Assembly: GCF_016591975.1 (NCBI RefSeq)
Contig: NZ_AP024169.1
Location: 3,821,001 to 3,885,000, forward strand
Direction: 5' to 3'
DNA length: 64,000 bases
DNA from: Anaeromicropila herbilytica
GTDB taxonomy: Bacteria > Bacillota > Clostridia > Lachnospirales > Lachnospiraceae
The position numbers were made by a program, and so were the translations under genes. Numbering within the stretch: position 1 is the stretch's first letter; each line of letters begins with the position of its first letter. This document shows, piece by piece, positions 19,591 through 28,074 of the stretch. The notes under the pieces were generated by a model. The model was given only the letters and a program-made list of their open reading frames with translations, had not been told where the DNA came from and did no database searches.

Positions 19591-19640
19591 CCATAAATTA
19601 GAAAGAAAAATATAGATCTAATTTATGGAAGCTATGTCAA
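19591..19640 (-). promoter_or_regulatory. Possible promoter with operator-like inverted repeat
   Basis: TTGACA (19635-19640) is followed by a perfect 12-bp inverted repeat (CCATAAATTAGA 19591-19602 and TCTAATTTATGG 19617-19628) over the expected -10 region. It could drive the secreted-protein gene at 19458 or end the YolD transcript, but there is no T run after the stem. Confidence 0.35.
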
Positions 19641-19655
19641 GACTATTTAAAAAGG

Positions 19656-20114
19656 TTATACCCCCACAATCGGAAATCTATTAGTTTGAAACATTTCACT
19701 TGATATTTCTACAATCTCTTCTATCGGTATCCTTGTCCCGTCATGCATAACTATAACATGTTTATATTGATCAATTTTCTTTACAGGACCCTTCACTAAG
19801 ATATAAGCCCCTCCTTCCTTCAATTCATCTGCTCTAAAAAACAAAAATTCTACTTCTATTAATCTATCTAACTGCTCTTGTACAATCTTTATTTTTTCAT
19901 CTAATACAGTTTTTGCAGCTTCGTCGAGTTTTATCCTTTGGTCAGTCAGTCTGGCAGTTTCTTTGATTGCTCCTTCAAAACCTGTTAATGCTGCAAATGG
20001 AGAGAATTGCGCAGCACGGTCAAGTATAGACATATGCTCTCGATTGTTAGAGACAGGATGCTGTAAGTTAATAATATCTTCATACGGATGTTTGTCTTTA
20101 TAATCTTGTATCAT
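19656..20114 (-). CDS. YolD-like protein
   Basis: About 152 residues with the YolD-like pattern: DRAAQFSPFAALTGFEGAI near residue 35, a helical middle, and a C-terminal strand region VIVMHDGTRIPIEEIVEI. YolD-like proteins in Firmicutes and their phages lie beside UvrX/UmuC-type Y-family polymerases and are thought to act like a UmuD partner (family knowledge, not proven). Here it starts 51 bp after the polymerase gene on the same strand. The AAAGGA site fits the ATG at 20114 (7-nt spacing) better than the one at 20120. Confidence 0.85.
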   Translation of the reverse strand: MIQDYKDKHPYEDIINLQHPVSNNREHMSILDRAAQFSPFAALTGFEGAIKETARLTDQRIKLDEAAKTVLDEKIKIVQEQLDRLIEVEFLFFRADELKEGGAYILVKGPVKKIDQYKHVIVMHDGTRIPIEEIVEISSEMFQTNRFPIVGV

Positions 20115-20165
20115 TTCCATATCCTTTCACAGAATTATAAGTGTGTAATTAGTGTAATTCATAAC

Positions 20166-21695
20166 CTATGCCTTATGACCTCCAATTTGTTTATTTCTTT
20201 CTATTGTCATAGCGCCTTCTTCAAAGTTCGTTCCCTTTAATATTGCATTTTTTCCATACTTTTTCTTGATATCAAGAATCGCAAGTTGCATCTTCTTTTC
20301 TCGAAGTAACTTAGCTTCCTCTTCTTCTTTTTCCTTTTGCTTAGCCTCATAATCTGTAAATAAATTAAGTTGTTCAAAAGACTCCTCTTTCCTTACAATA
20401 CTTTCATTCACTACATGATTGGCTGTAATGTTTATTCTTCTAACTAATAAGTTCTCATCCACTATCCTAGTATATAACTCCATAACAGCATCAATAATTA
20501 GCTTTGTTGAAGATGTTTGACGTTTCAGATTTATGGTTCCATGCGCATGCTTTGGAATCTGACGACCATAGTGATCTGTCGTTATTGATCCATGATAGTT
20601 CTTTTTAATCTCTGGATTACTTAGATTTTCAATATCATAGCCTATTGTCAAAACCATCTGATCAGTTACAAGTCCTTTATCCACCAGATCAAGCACAAGA
20701 AGATCTGTCATTTCACGTACTATAATTCTTGCCCTATCATAATTATATGGATATTGTAGAACCTGCCCTGAACTAATACTATTCGTGCTTGGTTTATATG
20801 CCTTTACATCTGCAATTGTACACGGTTCCCATCCCCAAGCATGGTCAATTAAAAGTTCTGCATTTATTCCAAATAACTTGTATAGCAAATCCTCATTATA
20901 ATACTTATTTTTCTTACCAATGGAACACCTTGCCACATCACCCATTGTATACATTCCGTGCTCCTCTAGTTTCTTTGCATACCCTCTACCTACACGCCAA
21001 AAATCTGTCAGTGGTTTATGAGTCCATAGAATTCGTCTGTATGACATTTCATCTAATTCTGCAATTCTCACTCCATCTTTGTCTGCAGGTATGTGTTTCG
21101 CTACGATATCCATTGCTATTTTACAAAGATAAAGATTTGTCCCAATTCCAGCGGTTGCAGTGATTCCGACCGTTTGAAAAACCTCACCTATCATCTTCGC
21201 TGCAAATTCCCTAGCAGAAAGATTCGCAGTCTTCAAATACTGAGTTACATCCATAAACACCTCATCTATAGAGTAGACATGGATATCCTCTGGAGCAACA
21301 TATTTCAAGTAAATATTATATATTCGTGTACTATATTCCATATACTTTGCCATTCTTGGAGGCGCTGCAATATAATCTAATGATAATTCTGGTGATCTTT
21401 TCAATTCAATATCATTGTACGATGAACCAGTAAAGACATGCCTCGGTGCTTTGCTCTTTCTATTTGCATTTTCTTCTTTCACTTTCTGAACTACCTCAAA
21501 TAGCCTTGCCCTTCCAGATATCCCAATCGATTTTAATGATGGAGATACTGCAAGACAAATGGTTTTCTCTGTACGGCTTGCATCTGCAACAACAAGATTA
21601 GTTGATAATGGATCAAGCCCACGTTCCAGACATTCAACAGACGCATAGAAAGACTTGAGATCAATCGCGATATAGATATGATTTTTCTGTTCCAT
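20166..21695 (-). CDS. Y-family translesion DNA polymerase (UvrX/UmuC-like)
   Basis: About 509 residues; copies past damaged bases. The N-terminus YIAIDLKSFYASVECLERG holds the first catalytic Asp, and YSIDEVFMDVT the second acidic pair. ATAGIGTNLYLCKIAMDIVAKH is the palm/fingers motif and the little-finger domain lies beyond. The C-terminal 80 residues are Lys/Glu-rich (KQKEKEEEEAKLLREKK), and QLNLF at about 445 resembles a clamp-binding peptide. AGGAGG before the ATG at 21695 fixes the start; an open extension to 21752 is not used. Cotranscribed with the YolD gene and preceded by a LexA-like box. Confidence 0.93.
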   Translation of the reverse strand: MEQKNHIYIAIDLKSFYASVECLERGLDPLSTNLVVADASRTEKTICLAVSPSLKSIGISGRARLFEVVQKVKEENANRKSKAPRHVFTGSSYNDIELKRSPELSLDYIAAPPRMAKYMEYSTRIYNIYLKYVAPEDIHVYSIDEVFMDVTQYLKTANLSAREFAAKMIGEVFQTVGITATAGIGTNLYLCKIAMDIVAKHIPADKDGVRIAELDEMSYRRILWTHKPLTDFWRVGRGYAKKLEEHGMYTMGDVARCSIGKKNKYYNEDLLYKLFGINAELLIDHAWGWEPCTIADVKAYKPSTNSISSGQVLQYPYNYDRARIIVREMTDLLVLDLVDKGLVTDQMVLTIGYDIENLSNPEIKKNYHGSITTDHYGRQIPKHAHGTINLKRQTSSTKLIIDAVMELYTRIVDENLLVRRINITANHVVNESIVRKEESFEQLNLFTDYEAKQKEKEEEEAKLLREKKMQLAILDIKKKYGKNAILKGTNFEEGAMTIERNKQIGGHKA

Positions 21696-21740
21696 TCTAT
21701 TGCCTCCTTGTTTTTTGTTATAGTTTTGCTGTAGTTTTTG

Positions 21741-21846
21741 GCTCTGTCGCAACTCATAGTTTCGTGGTTATTGGGCATATTATAGCACATTCCAAAGAAA
21801 TTTACAAACAAATGTTCTAAACATCAACAACAGGTTGTGACAGAGC
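21741..21846. repeat. Inverted repeat around the SOS promoter
   Basis: GCTCTGTCGCAAC (21741-21753) and GTTGTGACAGAGC (21834-21846) match with one mismatch and enclose the whole promoter, about 106 bp. This may be a miniature element or a structural boundary. Its ends look somewhat like IS6-type termini, but this is only a resemblance. Confidence 0.55.
21779..21817 (-). promoter_or_regulatory. SOS promoter: LexA-like box over the -35
   Basis: TTGTAA (21802-21807), 17-bp spacer, TATAAT (21779-21784). GAACATTTGTTT (21806-21817, minus strand) fits the Gram-positive LexA pattern GAAC-N4-GTTY and overlaps the -35. This predicts DNA-damage induction of the polymerase-YolD operon. Confidence 0.72.
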
Positions 21847-21902
21847 TTAGTTTTTGATTATAGCGTTTTTTATATTGATTTCTTTTATGATTTTAGGTAA
21901 GC

Positions 21903-21957
21903 AAAAAGGAGCTGCCACACTTTCAATTTCACAATCATTAGTGCTACAGCTCCATTT
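21903..21957 (-). terminator. Terminator of eno
   Basis: GGAGCTGTAGCAC and GTGTGGCAGCTCC form the stem, followed on the minus strand by TTTTT. It lies 57 bp past the eno stop. Confidence 0.75.
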
Positions 21958-22013
21958 AAAATTTAATATTATTCTATATTGTCTGTACTTTATTCTATAT
22001 CCTTTAAACTATA

Positions 22014-23336
22014 TTATGGTAATTCATGATATATTTTAAAAGCTTTCTTTCCTGGATATACTGCACATTCCCCAAGTTCTTCCTCAATACGAAGAAGTTC
22101 ATTATATTTTGCAACACGGTCCGTTCTTGAAGGAGCACCTGTCTTAATCTGACCAGCATTTGTAGCAACTGCGATATCAGCCAAGGTTACATCTTCGGTT
22201 TCTCCAGAACGATGTGATACTACAGCTGTCCACTTATTATTCTTAGCCATCTCAATTGCTTCTAATGTTTCAGTAAGTGTACCAATTTGGTTAAATTTGA
22301 TTAGTACTGAATTAGATATTTCTTTATCAATACCTCTTTGGATACGTTCTGTATTCGTAACAAATAAGTCATCACCTACAAGTTGAACTTTATGTCCTAA
22401 TCTCTCGGTTAACTTCTTCCATCCATCCCAGTCTTCCTCTGCAAGTCCATCTTCCAAAGAGATGATTGGGTACCTGTTGCAAATATCCTCCCAGTAATCA
22501 ATCATCTGATCCACTGTTTTGAATTCACCTGATTTCCAGAATAGATATTCACCATTTCTTCCTGCTTTAATTGCTTCTTCATACATTTCAGTTGCAGCTG
22601 CATCCATTGCGATACAGAAATCTCCTCCTGGTTTAAAACCAGCTTCTTCAATGGCTTTCACAATATATTTTAAAGCAGCTTCATCTGAATCAAATTTTGG
22701 TGCGAATCCACCTTCATCTCCTACTGCTGTAATATAGGAATCTTTTTTTAATAGTCCTTTTAAAGTATGGAATACTCTAGTACTTTGTTCTAGAGCTTCA
22801 GAAAATGATTTTGCACCAACAGGCATAATCATAAATTCTTGAATATTCAAACTAGAATCCGCATGTTTACCACCATTAATGATGTTCATCATTGGAACTG
22901 GAAGTACTTTAGCATTTACACCACCGATATATTCATAAAGAGGAATATCAAGTGCTACAGCTGCTGCTTTTGCAACTGCTAACGAAGCTCCAAGAATGGC
23001 ATTCGCACCGAATTTGCCCTTATTAGGAGTTCCATCTTCTTTAATCATAGCTTTGTCTACTGCTACTTGGTCAAATGCATTCATACCACGTAATAGATCT
23101 GCAATTGGACCTTTTACATTATTAACTGCTTTGGTAACTCCAAGGCCAAAGTATTTAGTCTCATCATTATCTCTTAATTCGACTGCCTCAAATGCACCAG
23201 TGGATGCACCAGAAGGCACTGCTGCTCTACCAACGCTGCCATCCTCTAACATAACCTCTACTTCGACCGTTGGATTACCTCTTGAATCAAGTATTTCTCT
23301 TGCTGTTACTTCTGTAATATAAAGTTCTTTCTTCAT
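22014..23336 (-). CDS. eno: Enolase (phosphopyruvate hydratase)
   Basis: 440 residues; converts 2-phosphoglycerate to phosphoenolpyruvate in glycolysis. Visible marks are AREILDSRGNPTVEVEV at the N-terminus, GANAILGASLAVAKAAA, ISLEDGLAEEDWDGW (metal ligand) and the enolase signature LIKFNQIGTLTETLEAI. The HRSGETED catalytic loop follows. A longer frame reaches 23417, but the family start MKKELYITEV with AGAAAGGAA upstream sets the start at 23336. Confidence 0.98.
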   Translation of the reverse strand: MKKELYITEVTAREILDSRGNPTVEVEVMLEDGSVGRAAVPSGASTGAFEAVELRDNDETKYFGLGVTKAVNNVKGPIADLLRGMNAFDQVAVDKAMIKEDGTPNKGKFGANAILGASLAVAKAAAVALDIPLYEYIGGVNAKVLPVPMMNIINGGKHADSSLNIQEFMIMPVGAKSFSEALEQSTRVFHTLKGLLKKDSYITAVGDEGGFAPKFDSDEAALKYIVKAIEEAGFKPGGDFCIAMDAAATEMYEEAIKAGRNGEYLFWKSGEFKTVDQMIDYWEDICNRYPIISLEDGLAEEDWDGWKKLTERLGHKVQLVGDDLFVTNTERIQRGIDKEISNSVLIKFNQIGTLTETLEAIEMAKNNKWTAVVSHRSGETEDVTLADIAVATNAGQIKTGAPSRTDRVAKYNELLRIEEELGECAVYPGKKAFKIYHELP

Positions 23337-23406
23337 ATGGATTCCTTTCTTACTACTTATATTGTTATTTTCGTGAACTCTACAGTTACTTTTACTGAGT
23401 CGTTCT

Positions 23407-23437
23407 TTCATGAGCACCTTAATTGAGGTACCATGAA
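23407..23437 (-). promoter_or_regulatory. Hairpin in the eno leader
   Basis: TTCATG/CATGAA and ACCT/AGGT form a 31-nt near-perfect hairpin about 70 nt upstream of the eno start. There is no T run. It may stabilise the mRNA or bind a protein. Confidence 0.35.
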
Positions 23438-23505
23438 TTCAATATATATCATTTACAAAAATAAGGAATCTATTCGAAATTTTTTGGAAATTCGTTTTGT
23501 GTAAA

Positions 23506-25077
23506 CTAGTTGTCTTTATTTAGTCTTCCATTATTCGTTATGTCATCTAAATACCTTTTAAATTGTTCAAAACCTAACACTAAGATATTTTTTCTATTAT
23601 CATGAAATTGATTAAAATCTGGATAAATTGGAAACGGTATATCTGTTAACAAAATTGTAATAACATCTAGCTTTGTTTCAGCTTCTTGTAAAATATTCGA
23701 TTTCATTATATACTCAGCTTTATTATTTAAAGGAATTAGTATATTGTTTTTATCTTCTACTAAAAATAAATCGTTTATTCTGTTTATTCTCTGGCCATGT
23801 ATTAAGTCTTTATATACTTTGCATTCTATAACAAATAATATTTCAAACTCGTCACTTTTTGCTAAAACATCAATTTGGCCTGGAAATTTACTATTATCAC
23901 CACTCATATTAATTAATTGAACTTTTTTATTATTTTTCCAAGCCCCTTTAGAAGTCACTTCTCCTGATATAAAATTCTTATTTATTAAATACCTATTAAC
24001 CTTTTTTTCAAAATCTAATGATATATTATATTTAAAATCTATTTTCCATTGCTTTTCCGATGCTTGAATATCTCTTCTATAATTATAGAATACATTCTCA
24101 AGAGTTGAGTTTATTGAATCACCCAAAATTTGATAGGAGGTTATATACATATTAAATCCATTTAATTTAATAACAGGTCTTTCATAAAGCAGAATCTTAT
24201 CTTTACTTTTAGCTTCTTTACACCATTCTATATTCCAAGTTTTATCCTCTATACTGTAATTATCTAAAAATACGATTCCCAAATTAGTCAACTTGCATAA
24301 TAATGAATAGATTGTTGTAAATTCTATACAATCCTTGAATAAATTTGCACCTACATAAAGATCATTCCACAATTCCATTGATTCATGATCTTCATTTGCT
24401 AACGGTAAAAACTTATGAACTCTATTATTAAATAATTTAATGCGTTTAGGATCTGCACCATTAAGTACTTCTTGTATAGCTTCTATAAATTCTTTATTAT
24501 TCTTCAAAAAAAAGTATGTATTATCCTTTGCAGTTCTCTGCCTGGTCCCTCTATCGCTGATTGCTTCCATATATTTTTTCACATAATTTAAATCATCATG
24601 ACTAAATAATATTTCACTGTTGATAAAATTTATTCTTTTATCTGGCAAATTATCATAGATTGAGTAGATTGATTCTAATTTTCTAAAAACTCTAATATTT
24701 GCAATTAAACTTGTTAAGTTTTCAACTGTTTTTTTAGATTCACAATTATATGGCTTACTTAAATATATATATTCGATTGCCCAAGCTGCAAACATTTGTA
24801 ACTTATATCCTGCTAGTTTATCTCCTCCATATGATGTTTTTGATACAATTGACATACATATAGAAATTCCCCAATTAGTATCTATTTTTTTAGCTAATCT
24901 TTTTATTTCATTTTCATATATATTCATAATAGATACTATATCCGACTTATTGATATTATATCTATTATAAACTTCAGAGATAAATTTTTTATCTTCTTCA
25001 TTTATTAATGATTCAATTATTATGTTTGAGTAATAATCAATTTCAATTAGAGTATTTATTTTATCTTCATGTTTCAT
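23506..25077 (-). CDS. Unknown protein with a C-terminal PD-(D/E)XK nuclease-like domain
   Basis: 523 residues, not assigned to a named family. The first 350 or so are mostly helical with no clear motif. Near the C-terminus, GQIDVLA (Asp403) followed by LFVIECKVYKD (Glu418, Lys420) gives the D-x14-E-x-K pattern of PD-(D/E)XK nucleases. An upstream Glu in FEKKVNRYL fits the first helix of that fold. Such domains cut DNA or RNA in restriction and defence systems (family knowledge); activity here is inferred. The gene is visibly more AT-rich than its neighbours, suggesting transfer. It lies 84 bp after the pentapeptide/channel gene on the same strand, so the two may form an operon. Confidence 0.72.
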   Translation of the reverse strand: MKHEDKINTLIEIDYYSNIIIESLINEEDKKFISEVYNRYNINKSDIVSIMNIYENEIKRLAKKIDTNWGISICMSIVSKTSYGGDKLAGYKLQMFAAWAIEYIYLSKPYNCESKKTVENLTSLIANIRVFRKLESIYSIYDNLPDKRINFINSEILFSHDDLNYVKKYMEAISDRGTRQRTAKDNTYFFLKNNKEFIEAIQEVLNGADPKRIKLFNNRVHKFLPLANEDHESMELWNDLYVGANLFKDCIEFTTIYSLLCKLTNLGIVFLDNYSIEDKTWNIEWCKEAKSKDKILLYERPVIKLNGFNMYITSYQILGDSINSTLENVFYNYRRDIQASEKQWKIDFKYNISLDFEKKVNRYLINKNFISGEVTSKGAWKNNKKVQLINMSGDNSKFPGQIDVLAKSDEFEILFVIECKVYKDLIHGQRINRINDLFLVEDKNNILIPLNNKAEYIMKSNILQEAETKLDVITILLTDIPFPIYPDFNQFHDNRKNILVLGFEQFKRYLDDITNNGRLNKDN

Positions 25078-25161
25078 AAATTTCCCCCGACTTTTCCTAA
25101 TGTATATATTTAATTGTCTAACATCAAGAGGTTTATCTTTTATAGTCTATAATCTAAATGA

Positions 25162-26049
25162 TTATTTTTCTCTTGAATCTATATATCTAAATAAATAAGT
25201 TACAACCATACCTATGAAAACCAAACCAAACACATATTCTGTTATTGATATAACCTTCAAATTAATACTATTAAAATTATAACCAATATTAATATTAAAA
25301 AATGATGCAATGCTTAAATAGATAGAACTTTCTAAATTTATATTTTTTACATTTGTAATATCATTTGTACAATAATAGATTCCAGCATAAATTAATAAAA
25401 CAACAATAATACTATAAATCACATTAGATATCCTCTCACCATACCCCCATACTAATCCAGATATTTTACTGAACATAAACTTTACTGAGTATCTTATCGA
25501 ATCGAAATTACTATAGTTATCTTTATAATACTTTTCTTCCCTAAGTATTATTGCTTTATAATTTAGTTCTTTAGCTCTCATGCTTTCAAAAAAATATTTT
25601 TTATATTCATCCATATTACCTGCTTTTATACAATTAATTGCCATTGTTTTGCAAAATTTCTTTCTGTAATTATATTCTGATGGAATGGAATTTTTAATAT
25701 TTTCAAATTTTATATATGAATTATTCCATTCAGAATAAAAAAATTCAAAATTCTCAAACATGGTATCATAAAATCCACAGTCTATAAAAGTACAGTTTTT
25801 AAAATTAATACGACTAAATTTACTAGATTTGAAGTAACAACCAATAAATACACAAAACGAAAAATTTGATATATCAAATTCAATATTATGAAAACTTACC
25901 ATTGAAAATGTACATCTATTGAAATTTAAAGTTGCATTTGCATTTTGAGGCTCAAAAGAATCATTTGAAAAAATAAGATTGTTATTATCAATACTTTTAT
26001 AAATTTCCTCAAAGGTTTTTTCTTCTTTTCCAATATAATATTGATACAC
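25162..26049 (-). CDS. Pentapeptide-repeat protein with a C-terminal two-helix ion-channel-like module
   Basis: 295 residues. About residues 28-115 are pentapeptide-like repeats with Phe or Leu every fifth position (CTFSMVSFHNIEF, KFSRINFKNCTF). A soluble linker follows to about 205. Then come helix VIYSIIVVLLIYAGIYY (208-228), a short re-entrant-like stretch SSIYLSIASFF with NIGYN where a K+ channel filter would be, and helix VISITEYVFGLVFIGMVVTYLF (266-287). The order helix-pore-helix resembles Ion_trans_2 channels (inference). The start is GTG with GAGGAGAAGG upstream; no good ATG is available. Strongly AT-rich, like the nuclease gene next to it. Confidence 0.75.
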   Translation of the reverse strand: MYQYYIGKEEKTFEEIYKSIDNNNLIFSNDSFEPQNANATLNFNRCTFSMVSFHNIEFDISNFSFCVFIGCYFKSSKFSRINFKNCTFIDCGFYDTMFENFEFFYSEWNNSYIKFENIKNSIPSEYNYRKKFCKTMAINCIKAGNMDEYKKYFFESMRAKELNYKAIILREEKYYKDNYSNFDSIRYSVKFMFSKISGLVWGYGERISNVIYSIIVVLLIYAGIYYCTNDITNVKNINLESSIYLSIASFFNINIGYNFNSINLKVISITEYVFGLVFIGMVVTYLFRYIDSREK

Positions 26050-26189
26050 TTTTTCCTTCTCCTCACTTAATTATCTTTATTATAGGACTATATTACAATA
26101 AAATACAAGTTTTTTCCACTCCATTCCTTTTAATAAACTTTGTTTAGTCTATATTTGTGTAGTTAATAATAACTTTTTAACGAAAGTAT

Positions 26190-26231
26190 AAAAGTTGTAC
26201 GATTTTAAGTTTTTACTCGTACAACTTTCTC
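26190..26231 (-). terminator. Terminator of the M32 carboxypeptidase gene
   Basis: AAAGTTGTACGA and TCGTACAACTTT form a 12-bp stem 80 bp past the stop. The T run on the minus strand is short (TTTT). Confidence 0.65.
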
Positions 26232-26311
26232 AATTCATATTTCTATTCTTTAACTATATAATTTAAGTATAAAAAACCTTTATATTAACCATCAATCATA
26301 CCAAATAACAA

Positions 26312-27820
26312 CTAGTTTAGCTCATATAATTTTGTAAACTTCTCTGTTAAATAATCTGTGAAGTATTTCGCATTTAGTTCTTCACCCATCATATCTTTTA
26401 GAAGTTCATTTGTTTTCTTAAGCATTCCATATTTATGAATGTTTTCTTTTAAGAATTCACGAACTGGAGTTAAGTTACCTTCTCTTAAATACTGTTCTAC
26501 TGGCATTACTTTATTCATATGAGCATAGATTTGAGCTGCTACAGCACTACCTATAGCATATGAAGCAAAGTATCCATAATTACCACATGCCCAGTGAATA
26601 TCTTGCAATACACCTTCTGAATCTGTTTCAGGTCTAATGCCTAAGTATTCTTCGTATTTCTTATTCCAGATCTCAGGAAGCTCTTCCACTTCTACTTCAT
26701 TATTGAACATCATCTTTTCAATCTCATAACGTATTAATATGTGTAGACAATAAGTAAGTTCATCCGCTTCTGTTCTTATTAAGCTATTCGTAGATTGATT
26801 AATCCCTTTGATAAAATCTTCTAAGGATACATCTTTTAACTCTTCTTTAAATGCTTCTTGTAATTTTGGATAAACTGGTAACCAGAAATCCGTACTCTTT
26901 GCAATATTATTTTCAAAGAATCTAGATTGTGATTCATGAGCTCCCATAGAAGTACCGCTACCAAGAACTGTTTGTGTTAATCGATCATCAATCTGCATCT
27001 CGTATAGTGCATGACCTGTCTCATGAATGACTGAGAATATTGCACTTTCAAGATTATTTTCAAGAAAGTGATTCGTAATTCTTACATCATGGTTATGTAG
27101 ATTGGTTGTAAATGGATGTGCACTTTCCGCGATAACACCTCTATTAAAGTCAAATCCAATGTATTCTGCCATGAAGTGACAGAACTCTTTTTGTTTCTCA
27201 ATATTATATGTTCTATAATTAAAAGAATTATCTACTTTATCCTTATTAGCAGATACTTTTTGAACTAGAGGAATGATTGTCTCTTTCACTTCATTAAAGA
27301 ATTTATCAAGAATCTCTACTGTAAATCCAGGTTCGTAGTCATCCAATAGAACATCATAACGATTTCCTTCCCCTTGATATCGATAACCAATGAATTTACG
27401 TTGAAAATCAATTAATTTCTTTAAAACAGGCGCAAAATGATTATAATCATTTTTTTCTTTTGCTTGGGCCCATACATTGCTTGCAGTTGCTTGAAGCTCA
27501 CTATAAGCTTTGAATTCTTCTGCTGGTATAACTTTTAGATCATTATAATTTTTTCTTAATTTTTTAACGATAGCTTTCTCTACTTCATCTAACCCAGCTT
27601 GTTCATCTGGTGTTTCTAATTTTGTTAAAAGACTATTTACATCTTCATTAATTAAAGTATTAAAGGATTCTAATGCCAATACTCCTACTGCTTTTGCTGT
27701 ATAATCCATGCCTCCACTTGGTGCTAGAGTTTCCATATCCCAACTAAGTAAGGTTAAAGCTGTATTTAGTGCCATGTCTTTATCTAAATACGGTTGTAAA
27801 AGTTCAAATGTTTTGCTCAT
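26312..27820 (-). CDS. Metallocarboxypeptidase, M32 family (carboxypeptidase Taq type)
   Basis: 502 residues, the usual M32 length. The zinc motif HETGH is at residues 266-270 (SVIHETGHALYEMQ). Downstream are the family blocks GAHESQSRFFEN, with the third metal ligand Glu, and RTEADELTY. It removes C-terminal residues from peptides in the cytoplasm, with no signal peptide visible. It stands alone, with its own terminator. The ATG at 27820 has AGAGG upstream. Confidence 0.95.
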   Translation of the reverse strand: MSKTFELLQPYLDKDMALNTALTLLSWDMETLAPSGGMDYTAKAVGVLALESFNTLINEDVNSLLTKLETPDEQAGLDEVEKAIVKKLRKNYNDLKVIPAEEFKAYSELQATASNVWAQAKEKNDYNHFAPVLKKLIDFQRKFIGYRYQGEGNRYDVLLDDYEPGFTVEILDKFFNEVKETIIPLVQKVSANKDKVDNSFNYRTYNIEKQKEFCHFMAEYIGFDFNRGVIAESAHPFTTNLHNHDVRITNHFLENNLESAIFSVIHETGHALYEMQIDDRLTQTVLGSGTSMGAHESQSRFFENNIAKSTDFWLPVYPKLQEAFKEELKDVSLEDFIKGINQSTNSLIRTEADELTYCLHILIRYEIEKMMFNNEVEVEELPEIWNKKYEEYLGIRPETDSEGVLQDIHWACGNYGYFASYAIGSAVAAQIYAHMNKVMPVEQYLREGNLTPVREFLKENIHKYGMLKKTNELLKDMMGEELNAKYFTDYLTEKFTKLYELN

Positions 27821-27916
27821 ATCGTAGCCTCTTTTCTTATAATATTTGGTAAAACTATGTCTAACATTATATCATTAATATTTCTTATAAACTACACTTT
27901 TGTTGTAAATATAAAT

Positions 27917-27945
27917 TTGACTTATAAAAATAGGAATGCTATATT
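27917..27945 (+). promoter_or_regulatory. Likely promoter of the ClC channel gene
   Basis: TTGACT (27917-27922), 17-bp spacer, TATATT (27940-27945). The transcript would begin just before the repeat arm at 27955. Confidence 0.55.
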
Positions 27946-27954
27946 TTTATATAA

Positions 27955-28036
27955 TATGAGTTGCTAGGCAAATTGCACAAAACTGCAGAACTCATGCTTC
28001 ACTGAGTATGTATAAAAAGATCAAGTTTTCAGAAAT
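27955..28036 (+). repeat. Solo arm of the 43-kb palindrome family
   Basis: Shares ATATGAGTTGC, GCACAAAAC, CTCATGCTTCA, TATGTATAA and AGATC blocks, in the same order, with the right arm of the palindrome at 43314-43625 (complement strand). The other arm and part of the outer end are missing here. It lies in the ClC gene leader. Confidence 0.8.
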
Positions 28037-28074
28037 TTAAACGATATAATACATTTGAAAGGCCAGGTATTTAA

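Noticed and set aside
21854..22039. 61-residue plus-strand ORF next to eno
   Set aside because: It covers the eno terminator and overlaps the eno 3' end; hydrophobic composition comes from AT-rich DNA.
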